NCBI GenBank assembly: GCA_964017065.1
Contig: OZ024790.1
Span: 8,373,864-8,437,863, forward strand
DNA from: Haliclona indistincta
Taxonomy: Eukaryota; Porifera; Demospongiae; Haplosclerida; Chalinidae
Length of the DNA stretch: 64,000 bases
Reading direction: 5' to 3'
Of the stretch, positions 1 to 10,300 are shown one piece after another. Every line of letters begins with the position of its first letter. Positions within the stretch are counted from its first letter, which is position 1. The translations under genes and the position numbers were made by a program. Below the pieces are notes generated by a model. That model made no database searches and was not told the DNA's origin. It was given only the letters and a program-made list of their open reading frames with translations.

Positions 1-119
1 ATGTCCCTGTCATGTTTAGTTCAGATGATCATAAGTTTTATTTGGTGAGAAACGAAAGTTTTTATGTACAAAATATCTACCTAATAATTGTACTTTGCTT
101 ATTATTATGATAATTGTAG

Positions 120-1023
120 ACACAGGAGGATGGTTGGTGGTAAAGATTGTCCAGTGTATTATCAGCCTTCTGGTAAAGCCTTCGCCGGATTGAGAAATTG
201 TGCGCTTGGAAAGAAAGGTCGTCCCGAAGAGTATGCTTTTATATACAGGTAGCGGTTTAGCAATAGAAATAATTGTTATCATACACATGGTAATTCTTCA
301 TAGACAAGATAAAATTAAAATTTTGGATTCCTATCAGAGTAAAAGTGAGAAATTTGAGAGACCACCGTTTCCTATACATGTGGAAGCCATTGAATTGAGT
401 AATGTGACTATTATGATTTGTTGTCTAAAATTCAAGTTCTGTTCCCCAGGTTTGAAGTTTTTTATAGTACCAATCCATGCAACGCCCAGAAAGCGTGACC
501 AGCCACTAGATGTTACTATAAAGGAGCTCGATGCTTTACCACGCGTATTTTATGGTGCAAAAAAGAGGTTTGGTGAAGCCCATGGACTGATCATGGGAGA
601 TCTAAATTGTGGAGGGAGATACGTCTGTAGGAGGAGATATAAAGAGCTTAGTCTTTGTACGAAGGAAGACTTCGTATTCTTGATAAACTATGACCAGGAC
701 ACAACTACTGGACACTACGGACATGCTTATGATAGGTGAAGACTGCCATTAAAATTTGTCTATGGGCGATTATTACCAAGACTATTATTGTGTACGGTTA
801 TGCATGTCATATTGTTGTTAACATATTTTTGTAGGATTATCAGAAATCCAGAAATTGCTCATCGTGTGGTTGATGGAAGTGTTCAAGTGGTTAGATTTGA
901 TGACGACCTAGGCTTGACTCCTAAACAGGTAGGCAGTGTTTATTGCGCTGTTGATCATTGCTTTTGTTTTCTCAGACTCAAGCAGTAAGTGACCACTATC
1001 CAGTCACTATAACACTCCAATAA
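120..1023 (+). CDS. DNase I-family endonuclease, 3' part
   Basis: Last five exons of a DNase I-like gene: 120-248, 304-398, 450-735, 835-928 and 976-1023, all with GT-AG junctions and matching phases. The exonuclease-endonuclease-phosphatase fold is indicated by IVPIHATP (first catalytic histidine region), IMGDLN (GDxN metal site), GHAYDR and the terminal SDHYPV motif containing the second catalytic histidine. DNase I enzymes cut DNA in a Ca/Mg-dependent way, usually outside the cell or in the secretory system. The signal peptide and the metal-binding glutamate region lie upstream of the window, so secretion cannot be judged. The protein ends at the usual family position, just after SDHYPV and a short beta strand. 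It could be any DNase I paralogue; family assignment is firm, substrate unknown. Confidence 0.85.
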
Positions 1024-2008
1024 GAGTACTCATACGGTGCACGCAGTAGTCGTACAGATAGCACTGTAGTCGGGTGTGGATTAAATATCATTATTATAGT
1101 GAACCATTTTGCTTGACCACCACCGGCTGGTGCATGTCATGTATACTTAGTAACAATACTGTCATTGTTCATTGACTGTTAATAAAAATAATAATTATTA
1201 TTATTATTGAAGTGGTATTGAAGTATAATTTTATTAGCTATTGCAGGCAGTGACAACCAAAATTATCAGTCTTGTATCCGAACTGATAACAAGCACAGCA
1301 CACATTAGTGAATTTATACAGGGCAATCTGGAACTCCCAAAAGCTGATAACGTGTCTTCGCCATCCAACTTGAACCTGATAGGATAGTGTGACCCAGTAG
1401 CTATTAATAGATCGATCTATCCTTCATTCAACTGTGTAGTAAACTGTACATGTTGATGTAGTTCGATTCCTACACCATTTTTGAAATATGAATAATTTAT
1501 TATTGTTGCTTTTCAAGGCTAGGCATGCTGTATATAATTGGGTTCTGTTATGATAAGATTAATATGCAACAAGAAGGGAACAAACCTAAATGTAACAAGT
1601 TTGTTAGTATTGGGATTGTCCCTATCTCTAGACCATCATAGGACAACTACTTTTCCTACAGACCCACTCACTTGACGATAGACAGGAAAATAGTTCAATT
1701 TTCATACAAAATCTATGCCTGCACTAAGGTCTGTGGGGGTCTACTGACCCACCACAAATCTTGCTTGAGGACCACTTTATATGACCTATACTTTACGTCG
1801 TGATTAGATGTTGCTTCCTCCCCTCTCACACATGTAAAACTCTAACTACAATTCCATGATTGAAAAGCAAATTTCTATGCAGGTTGGCGGGGTTACAGTA
1901 TAAACTTCTCAGATCCAGGCCAAAAAGAGTGTGGTGGGTGCAGGTGGGTGAATGTCAAAAAAATTATTTCAAAAAATTAATATTAAGTGAGATTCTGAGC
2001 AAAAGGGC
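1024..2008. other. intergenic, no gene recognised
   Basis: AT-rich sequence after the DNase I-like stop codon. Only short unsupported reading frames are present. An A/T run at about 1180-1210 is low complexity. Nothing here is assigned. Confidence 0.5.
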
Positions 2009-2044
2009 TGGGCTCGTTGATACTACTGCAGCAGTCTGTCAACA

Positions 2045-2250
2045 ATGACAGGATGGAGACTATTTCGAACACAAAGCAAAGATCGGGTTGCTCACACCAA
2101 GCAGCGGCAGGTGGACAGCAATTCGATGAGGGTGTGTTCAAAGCTGACCAAAGGGCAGCTCCTATGTCCTGAGTGTCACTGCGAGGTCGACACTAACCCT
2201 GAACGCAACTCAACAAAGTAATTACAGAATATGAGGAACTACTAAGAAAA
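2045..2250 (+). pseudogene. decayed copy of small HNH gene
   Basis: Clear nucleotide match to the intact gene at 3325-3606, including the leader before the ATG, the GTTGCTCACA segment (the histidine of the HNH motif) and the CPECH-coding segment. About 90 bp of the 5' coding region are gone and the frame is broken, so no full HNH protein can be read. Called as a pseudogene of the neighbouring paralogue. Confidence 0.7.
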
Positions 2251-2371
2251 CTCTGGAGCCATCTGACCTACATAGCCAAGTAAACTAGTCAAAGTAGTAC
2301 TACTGGACTACTAGCTCTGTTGCTCTGTGTTTAGTTAGACATCGACTTTTAGTAAAGTGGAGTGACTATAA

Positions 2372-2828
2372 TTAAAGTTCTGCTGTCTGTGTGGGCGGTG
2401 ATGAGTCTGGTTTAGAGGGTGTGGTTTCCTGAGGAGCAGGGGTCGGTTCATCGTCCTTACACCATCTTTTAGCATCACCGTTCACTTTATCGTCTGTTTG
2501 CTACAAAAAATTGAATAAAATTTAAATAATAGTGACATCATAAAATCCACCCATCACTCACTCGCTTCCGAACAAGGTGAGATATGTCCATTACTGGGGG
2601 TGGAGCCTGTAGGTGCAGCAAAAAGTGAAAAACTGCAAGTAACCTCACTTACTGATTTTTCGGCATTACTGGAAAATGATCCAAAACCGATAGTGGTCGA
2701 TTCCTAAAAGAAGGAAAAATCACAGCATTAATGGTTATTTTTATTTGCTCAATCACCTCTTCTTCGTCTTTTCCAACACTGCTCTCCAGCTCCTTCGCTG
2801 CTTCTTGCCTATCTTCAACATCGCCGAT
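2372..2828 (-). pseudogene. duplicated NASP 3' exons (orphan tail)
   Basis: A second copy of the final four NASP exons: 2757-2828, 2653-2703, about 2562-2606, and the terminal exon ending in a stop at 2372. Splice sites and frames look preserved. There are no matching 5' NASP exons around it, so it is either an inert fragment or a distal alternative 3' end for the NASP transcript. The true tail lies at 3747-4207. Confidence 0.7.
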
Positions 2829-2881
2829 CTGCAAGATAGAGAGGATCTAGGAACGTGTAAAAGGGCGGGACTCGTTATGAA

Positions 2882-3067
2882 ATGACGTCATCGAACAATT
2901 TTCTGGAAATGGCGCTCAGGGGACGGGACGATTTCACAAAGAAAACGGTCGAGCTGCTGGCGAAGCGAGCCGGCGGCAAGTGTGGCTGTGCTACTTGGGG
3001 CCCGAACGACAATCACCACCGCGCCACAAACATCGGACAGGCGGCTGCTAGGGTCCGCAATAATTGA
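2882..3067 (+). pseudogene. truncated copy of HNH/AT-hook gene
   Basis: Starts with the same leader and N-terminus as the intact gene at 4252 (MTSSNNFLEMALRGRDDF). It lacks three residues around the first zinc-site cysteines, then loses homology right before the catalytic AAHI segment and runs into a stop. The active site is missing, so it cannot be a working nuclease. Confidence 0.75.
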
Positions 3068-3324
3068 AAAATAAAGTCGGAGAATCTTGCCTTTACTGCA
3101 CATTGACTGCAGTTACAAACAACTCTATAATTATACGTAACAAACAACTGCATATTCAAATCTCTGAAATCGCTGCTCGTTGCTCTGCAATCGCTAGCTG
3201 AATTTGGCAACTTTCGTGACCTTCGATCCTGCACAGGGTAAAAAGGCGCGAATACGCATAATACCAAAGGGCGCGGCTCGTTTGATATTTTGATACTACC
3301 GCAGACCGCAGTAGTCTGTCAACA

Positions 3325-3606
3325 ATGGCTGGACGAGACGATTTCACACAGAAAACTAAGGAGGACCTGGCAGAAGCTGCTGGTTATAAGTGCCAGAGAT
3401 GCCACCAAGACTGTAGGAGCAATGGTCAGGTTGCTCACATCAAGGCAGCGGCAGAGGGTGGACCGCGATTCGACGGGGGCATGTCCAGAGCCGACCGAAG
3501 GGACAGCTCCAACGCATTATACTTATGTCCTGAGTGTCACCGCAAGGTCGACACTAACCCTGAACGCAACCCAGCAGAGAAATTACAGAATATGAGGAAC
3601 TATTAA
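3325..3606 (+). CDS. small HNH-endonuclease-like protein (93 aa)
   Basis: Single-exon frame from an ATG in good context. It reads GRDDFTQKT, a CxxC pair (KCQRC, near residue 25), then QVAHIKAAAEGGPRFD with the first catalytic histidine, SNALYL with the asparagine, and CPECHRKVD with the second CxxC and histidine. This is the full HNH core (beta-beta-alpha-metal fold) of a type common in bacterial restriction and defence-related nucleases, with almost nothing else attached. The protein stops shortly after the domain. Function in an animal is unknown; nicking or cutting DNA is the family activity. It is flanked downstream by the NASP 3' end in tail-to-tail orientation. No intron or signal peptide is visible. 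Expression is not shown. Confidence 0.65.
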   Translation: MAGRDDFTQKTKEDLAEAAGYKCQRCHQDCRSNGQVAHIKAAAEGGPRFDGGMSRADRRDSSNALYLCPECHRKVDTNPERNPAEKLQNMRNY

Positions 3607-3746
3607 GAAAACTCTGGAACCATCTGACCTATATAGCCAAGTAAACTAGTCGAAGTAGTACTATACTGGACTACTAGCCCTGTTGTTATGTGTTTAGTTA
3701 GACATCAACTTTAGTAAAGTTAAGTGACTATAAATCATAGCTATAA

Positions 3747-6603
3747 TTAAAGTTCTGCTGTCTGTGTGGGCGGTGATGAGTCTGGTTTAGAGGGTGTGGT
3801 TTCCTGAGGAGCAGGGGTCGGTTCATCGTCCTTGCACCATCTTTTAGCATCACCGTTCACTTTATCGTCTGTTTGCTACAAAAAATTGAATAAAATTTAA
3901 ATAATAGCTAGTGACATCATAAAATCTACGCATCACTCACTCGCTTCCGAACAAGGTGAGATATGTCCATTACTGGGGGTGGAGCCTGTAGGTGCAGCAG
4001 AAAGTGAAAAACTGCAAGCAACCTCACTTACTGATTTTTCGGCATTACTGGAAAATGATCCAAAACCGATAGTGGTCGATTCCTAAAAGAAGGAAAAATC
4101 ACAGCATTAATGGTTCTTCCTTTTTGCTCAATCACCTCTTCTTCGTCTTTTTCGACACTGCTCTCCAGCTCCTTCGTTGCTTCTTGCATATCTTCAACAT
4201 CGCCGATCTGCAAGATAGAGGAACGTGTAAAAGGGCGGGACTCATTATGAAATGACGTCATCGAACAATTTTCTGGAAATGGCGCTCAGAGGACGGGACG
4301 ATTTCACAAAGAAAACGGTCGAGCTGCTGGCGAAGCGAGCCGGTGGCAAGTGCGGGATGTGTGGCTGTGCTACTTGGGGGCCGAACGACAATCACTACCG
4401 CGCCACAAACATCGGACAGGCGGCTCACATCGCGGCTGCTGCAGAGGGCGGGCCTCGATACGACAAGACGATGTCCTCTGAAGATCGCTCGAGCATCTCG
4501 AACGGGCTATGGTTGTGCAGCAACTGCCACGACCAAATAGATCGTAACGTGGATAGCTACCCCACGACGCGGTTACGAAAAATCAAGCACGAAGCTGAAT
4601 CGAGAGCCAAGAGAGAGCTGGGAGTAGCTACACCGAAACAAGCAACAAACAGTACCGTAAGCGAGCATGTTGTAATAGGCATTCATCATGTGTTCCTCGT
4701 CTTTACAGAGTGGTGGGATGGTCCAGTCTTGTGTATCAGCTGCTGCCATAGTTGAAATACGCAAGGCTAGGTCGCTGCTGGTAGCTATGCATGGTCAGAA
4801 GATCGGCTGGGAGGAGGCTAAGACAGTGATTCAAATAGTTGACTTTATCAGAATCCCTGATGACAGCTATCTGCCTGAGGTAGGGACAGAGTTACTGTCC
4901 TTACTAGAGAGGTTATCGGCATACAGCCAAGAGGTGGTGCTACTGCTGGAGGTGATCAGACGAGTAAAGGAGGTGATGGACGGATACCACCACGTGTGGA
5001 CAGAGAAGGAGGTGAAGATGGTGAGCAATATGCTGGAAGACCTAGCCAAGCGACAGAACAAAGCCAACAATAAAGTGTTCCAGTCTGCATTAGCACTGGT
5101 GAAGGACCTGTCACAAGTTATTGGGAAAAGAGACTCCGTTCTAAGTGACATACCGAAGGCAGTGTTGCGCTCAGTCGCAGCTCCTCGTCGGAGAGGCCGA
5201 CCAATCAGTAAAGGTGGTGGGAGAGAGGAGGTTGATTACGGCGAAGGTGACCAGCCACCAGCTAAGATGCTGCTCCAAGCTAGCAATGACCACACTGAAG
5301 AATACTTGGAGAAAATGGCGGCACTAGCTCAGCTGACAGAGGAGACAGACTACGCACAGCGATGCCTTGACATCGAAGAAGAAATCAAACAATATGGTTA
5401 TGAACCGAACATACTATAAAAAACAGTCGTTTTATTTTTCAAAATTTTATCAAAGAAAGTTGGTTTTGTTTTTTACTGACCTTACTCTCAATATCAGGTA
5501 TAATGGCGTCTATATCCTTCACTTCTTCTTCAATTGACGCTCTCTCATCAGTGTCTGTGAGTGTAGCCAGTTTGTTTTCTAGCACCTCTATAGAGAGACA
5601 CAATCACAAGCAGCAATACATACCTCTCACTGACCCACTAACCCTTTCTCAGTAGCAGAACTTGTCGAGCTTTGACATACTCCTATAGTAACAAAAAAGT
5701 ATTTCTGGATGACAGCTTCTTTTACACAGTACAATATTATTTGCATTGACAACCACCCTTATCTATTCCCTGTTGCATTCGTAGACAAAATATTCCTTAT
5801 GCTCAATAGTCTACATCTGCTATGAACAAGACACTATGTATTCTTCTTACATCAACTGCATCGTCAGCTTGTTTCGCTAGTGTGTAAGCCAGACCTAGTT
5901 GAAAGTGTCTGCAAGAAAAGACAATGATCTTCAGTTACAATGCACGTTAACACAGCCTCGTACCCAGCTCCTAGACCTGGGCACGAGGCTGGGTGACTCA
6001 CGCTTCTGCTAATCTTCTGTCAGTTGGGTCAAGAACGGCTTCTCTGAGCTGTAGACAGGTCGTGAAATCCTCCACTCCACGCTCGTACAAATCTAGCGAG
6101 AAAGAGACAGAAAGTGGTGACAGTGACGGCTCAGTATAACTCACCAGATTCCAGACTCACTTCACCAAGCACCATGCTGACATCAGCTAGTTTGAGACGA
6201 CCCTCACCTGTTTCTTGCCTAAGAAGAACACACTATCATCTCACCGTCACACTCACACTACATATTCATCATCACATCTCCCACTGTCATACTCTTCCAC
6301 TGTCACTCTTCCATCATCACACCCTCCCACCATCACAAACATCACACCCTCACCGCTGGTACAGCACACGAGAAAGCTCCAGCACCTCCCAGGCCAGCTG
6401 TAGGCTAGTGGGTTCTTCCTCGTCTGCTCCAGCAGCAGGTACAGCACCATCACCAGCAGGTTGCTCTGGCGGCTCTTGGTCACCATCAGTTGCTATCCGC
6501 CCTTGATCATTTGTTGAAGGCTCCTGCTCTTCTTCATTAGCCTCTTCTTCCTCCCCTTCCTCTTCATCGTCTGATGACTCAGTCGACTCTTCCTGAGGGA
6601 CTG

Positions 6604-6697
<94 letters not shown>

Positions 6698-7158
6698 ATT
6701 AACCACTCAGCGATATGCTCACTCACTCACCTGGTACACCTGCTCCCAAAACCGATGCTTCATTTCTAGAAAAGCAGTTTTTAAAGCTAGCTAGCTCAAC
6801 CTGAAGATCACACCTACCTGGCTACACCCAGCAGTGCCTTTCCATAGAGAAAGTACGGCTCAGCCAATGTACTGGACAAGTCGCCATGCTTCTCAGAACT
6901 ATAAGGGATAGACCAGAGCTACTAGGTGCAAATATGCAAGCAGCATACTTACAGCAGCTCGCATGCTTGTTGGAGAGCTGTTGAAGCATTAGTGACGTCA
7001 CCGCAAGCAAGACACCGCCGTCCACTAGCAATTAGTTGCTCGATCCTCTGCTCGTCTTGCCCTCTGAGCACAGCAAAGAAATGATAGTAACACATTGTTC
7101 CTAGAGCACCATATACGTACGTTTCTTCGGTAGACTTGGTCGATTTCTCCTCCTCCAT
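3747..7158 (-). CDS. NASP: NASP-like histone chaperone (SHNi-TPR)
   Basis: Fourteen exons: 7121-7158, 6953-7063, 6818-6898, 6731-6765, 6354-6600, 6145-6218, 6002-6092, 5851-5908, 5643-5682, 5481-5587, 4136-4207, 4032-4082, 3941-3985, 3747-3875, giving 392 aa. NASP binds H3-H4/H3 in the nucleus and keeps soluble histone pools. Seen here: a first TPR (ACGDVTNASTALQQACELL, then AEPYFLYGKALLGVAR); an acidic insert interrupting the TPRs (runs of D/E in exon 5), as in NASP; TPR repeats LQLAWEVLELSRVLYQR, LKLADVSMVLGEVSLES, CLQLREAVLD, HFQLGLAYTLAKQADDAV; the IPDIESK helix; and the diagnostic C-terminal DISHLVRKR motif before a low-complexity tail. Shorter than vertebrate tNASP and close to somatic forms. 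Intron 4208-5480 carries an antisense HNH gene. Confidence 0.9.
4252..5419 (+). CDS. HNH nuclease with AT-hook, nested in NASP intron (371 aa)
   Basis: Two exons, 4252-4656 and 4709-5419, joined across a 52-bp GT-AG intron in phase 0. Residues about 10-125 form a bacterial-type HNH domain: KCGMCG (CxxC), NIGQAAHIAAAAEGGPRYD (first catalytic His), SISNGLWLCSNCHDQID (Asn, CxxC, His) and the trailing RLRKIKHEAE helix. The second exon encodes mostly alpha-helical sequence, then an AT-hook-like PRRRGRP motif and a charged coiled tail. ATG 4252 is used; an in-frame ATG at 4279 aligns with the start of the small paralogue and is an alternative. The gene lies wholly inside a NASP intron on the opposite strand, 44 bp from the nearest NASP exon, so the two transcripts must overlap. 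DNA cutting is the family role; the animal function is unknown. Confidence 0.7.
6605..6694. repeat. (GA)n microsatellite in NASP intron
   Basis: About 45 uninterrupted GA dinucleotides. Read on the NASP strand it is a (CT)n tract ending four bases before the acceptor of the exon at 6354-6600, so it serves as that exon's polypyrimidine tract. Confidence 0.95.
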
Positions 7159-7315
7159 TATTTCCCGCTCGTTTCCGCGCTAGAGACTTGCGCGTGCGCG
7201 TAAAGCTGCAATTTCACTCTCAATATCGATGCATGCCACACCTCATATCGGCAGATCTCTTCAGATCAGATAAAGTTGCTCAGTGAGTTTTGCATGACGA
7301 TCTGGCAGTCGTAAG
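7159..7315. promoter_or_regulatory. bidirectional promoter between NASP and receptor gene
   Basis: The divergent start codons of NASP (7158, -) and the receptor gene (7316, +) are 157 bp apart. The spacer contains CpG-rich sequence at about 7175-7205, including the NRF1-like palindromic GCGCGTGCGCG. No TATA box is obvious. A shared promoter is inferred from spacing. Confidence 0.5.
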
Positions 7316-10300
7316 ATGCTGTTGTTTACCATACTCTCTTTCGTCGCGATCGTCACGACGGGATCGTCTGCACAGCAATGCGGTGAGTGAGATTTTGCAC
7401 GATTTTTCGTTTTATCTTATTTTCTGAGAAAGCTAGCTACATAGAGACCGCTGAGCATATTCACATGTAGTTTGGCACGTGTTTTAATGGGTGCAAGCGA
7501 TTGTGATACAAAGGCAAAACTGAGATTTTGAACCAATCCCATTTTCTTCTGTTTTGTAGTCAAAACTTTCTTTTATGTCCTATCCCTAGTTTGTAAAAGA
7601 CTCTTTGTGGTTGTGAGTCAAACAACTTTATAATTTTCCACAGAAAGTTGCAGTCCAGTTTGTGGTAGATCAAACATTGTTACACTAACCTGCCAATCAC
7701 CATTTCCTCTAATGCGAGGAGACTGTTCTACACTAAATGCATGGAAGGTCAACAATACTCTTCTCATCAGAGACTCTCCACTTTACAATGTCACCAATGC
7801 TTGCAATGGCAGCCATGTAACCTCCACTGTGATGTTTATAATGGAGGAAGACACTTACGGCTATTATGACTGTGTTGACACAGGCAGGCTGACGTTCTCT
7901 ATATTCCATTTCAATCAGAACTGCTGTGACCCGATTTCCGTTGGAGTGGGGTGCACACAACGACCTAGTGCAACTGGTTTCATGCAATCTTCAGCCGTTT
8001 CTACAATCACCACTGCTCTAGAACTCTCAATATCTACCACCTCTCTCGTGCCCTCTCCTTCTTCATCGCCTGAATCACCATTTTTTGTAATCCCGTCCAA
8101 GATCTTGTATGCAGCGATCGCATGTGTGGCACTAGTAGTCGTTCTGCTGGTTTTAATATCCATCCTAGTCTGCACTGTTCAATGCTGGAAGAAGAGGTTG
8201 AGCAAAAGAATAACATCTGGTAAGATTTACCCCATGCTGTGCATACAACTGTGGTTGAAACAGTGGTTTCCTGTTCCTCTTCATCTCATGTTTTGTTTTA
8301 CCTCAATATAGAGCACCACTAGCTATTGTGAGCACATTATATTGGTTCTGTGTCCTGCCTCTGCCATTGACCTTCTCTAGATAGTACACGCAGGTGTCCT
8401 AGGTTTAGTGCACAGGTGTGCTAGTGGAGCAGCTTAGTACAGGTGTCCTGTCTCCACTAGTGACCCTCTGTAGGGGTAGCTATTAAACATGCTTAGTATT
8501 AGTAAACAGACAGCCCTGGATGTCTATGTGCTAGACACTGCTTCGTGTGAAACAGCTAAACGGTTATTTTTAAAATCCTTGTGTGTGAACAAGAGCGTGT
8601 AAATAGCACAAGTGTGTATTATTATGCTGCCAAGCGGTAGTGTTTATACCTTATCCACTTAACACTTGATGTAGAGTCAACCGTAGCCAACTTATTAAAC
8701 TGTTGTGGTTTCAAGCGCATGTAGTCCAGTGTAGTGGTGGTTGTAATTGGGCGCGATCATCTGTCTGGCTTTACTTCGGAAGTTGACTACTGTCATAGAT
8801 CTTGTGTGCTTATATGATGCAGAAGCAACGATGTATGACTCAATAAATACAATATTCCTCCATACCACTAATTATTATTCCCTAATGTATTGTTCAAAAG
8901 ATTTGATCATAATTCTTTCCTGTAGACAAACACGAAAGCTTTGCAGAGAAATCACCACCAGGGTATGTGAGCAAAATTACATATTACCACCCACAACGTA
9001 TTCACACTCTTGTTTGTGCATTATTCAAATACCATACAAACTACAATCGCATGTGATGTGTCAAAATTGGTTTAGCTGTAGTAAGTCTGGACCGTCTATG
9101 ACAACATTGATTGCAGTCATACCTTGTCAATGCATAGGTCGTACTCTGCAAGTCTAAATATCCATTGTCTAGGCTACTAGTGTTTCTTTATAATAGTTGT
9201 AGATGACTCACTTTGTGCACGTTTGCTATGCATTGGTACTTTTGTTATGACTCCCAAAAATTAAAGGTCTTGCCCTGGGAAGTGACAGGTGATAAACACT
9301 TGATGTCATCTTGTCAGGGGCACAGGAAGGAAGAGAGGATGTGATGTGGTCATGAACTAGAAGTTTTGAAGAGTTAGGCATGATTTCAGCCTTTTTACTG
9401 TTGTTTGTAGAGAACAGCTATAGTATTAGTTCATGACCTTGTGCTGCCTTACACACAGTGACTGCTGTATCCAATGTCATAGTGTTTCTTTTCTCATGAG
9501 ATTTTGGCAACCACTCAGTCACCCAGGGGATGTGTGTGTGCTTGGTACATGACCAGGGTCATGTTAGCTGTGTAGTTGTGATTACAGAAACCGTGTTAGT
9601 TTACCTCTGGTCTGTCTCCAACAGGACGAAACAGTAACTTTACACAATAGTCACTTTGTACCTACAAAAAATAAGTCATCACCCAAAATGCTTTGATATA
9701 CCTATTTGCTTTTATCCCACTCCCCCTTGGTAAAACTAAAACTGTAACAAAGCTTTCTAATTCAAAAACTATGCCTGTCTACCTTATAACACCTTTCACT
9801 ATATAAAATACTTCAAACACTTTGCCTGCTTACAAACCCGACCTTGTAATGTCTAGAGGTAGTTGCATTTACCAACAGAGAGCTGACAAATCTCTGAGCA
9901 CGTGCTTAATGGTTTAACATGCTTCACACCTGCTGTCGGTAGCACAGGTGACATGGATCTTTGATCCCTTGTACAGAAGTGCTGAGATTATTATGGTAAC
10001 TAAGTTCAAGTGACAGTTGACATAGCTCACCATATTGCAGCTTTAGTTTACTCTAACCTGATTATACTCCATTACTGAGCCTTTGTGTGTGCCTTGCCTA
10101 AGAATTAATGTGGTTATCGCTATAGAAACTAAGGCTATCAGGCTTACGTAAACATACCTTTAGCAAAGGTGTCAACAAGTATGAAAACAATCCAGGCTTA
10201 GGACTGTAAGATAAGGAGTTCTTTTTGAACACACACTCACTCTCTGCAGCACACCAGCACTGAGTTGCTCAGTTAACATACAAGTAACATGACTAGATGT

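Larger units (their letters stand above)
2009..4433. repeat. tandem duplication: small HNH - NASP tail - HNH start
   Basis: Two homologous blocks, about 2009-3053 and 3272-4433, are separated by about 218 bp of unrelated DNA and offset by about 1.37 kb. Each block carries, in order, a small HNH gene (+), the last four NASP exons (-) and the 5' part of the longer HNH gene (+). The first block has decayed HNH genes. The second has intact ones and joins the functional NASP and HNH genes. Most differences are single bases, with a deletion of roughly 90 bp in the first small HNH copy, so the duplication looks moderately recent. Confidence 0.85.

Noticed and set aside
2888..3347. Three overlapping minus-strand frames
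   Set aside because: Antisense of the HNH fragment and spacer; no recognisable domain or splice support.
6350..6726. Long frames of repeated Ser-Leu across 6493-6706
   Set aside because: They are translations of the GA microsatellite; only the part at 6354-6600 is a real NASP exon.
8747..9157. 136-codon frame in the receptor intron
   Set aside because: No start context, no domain, and it overlaps the micro-exon needed by the receptor in a different frame.
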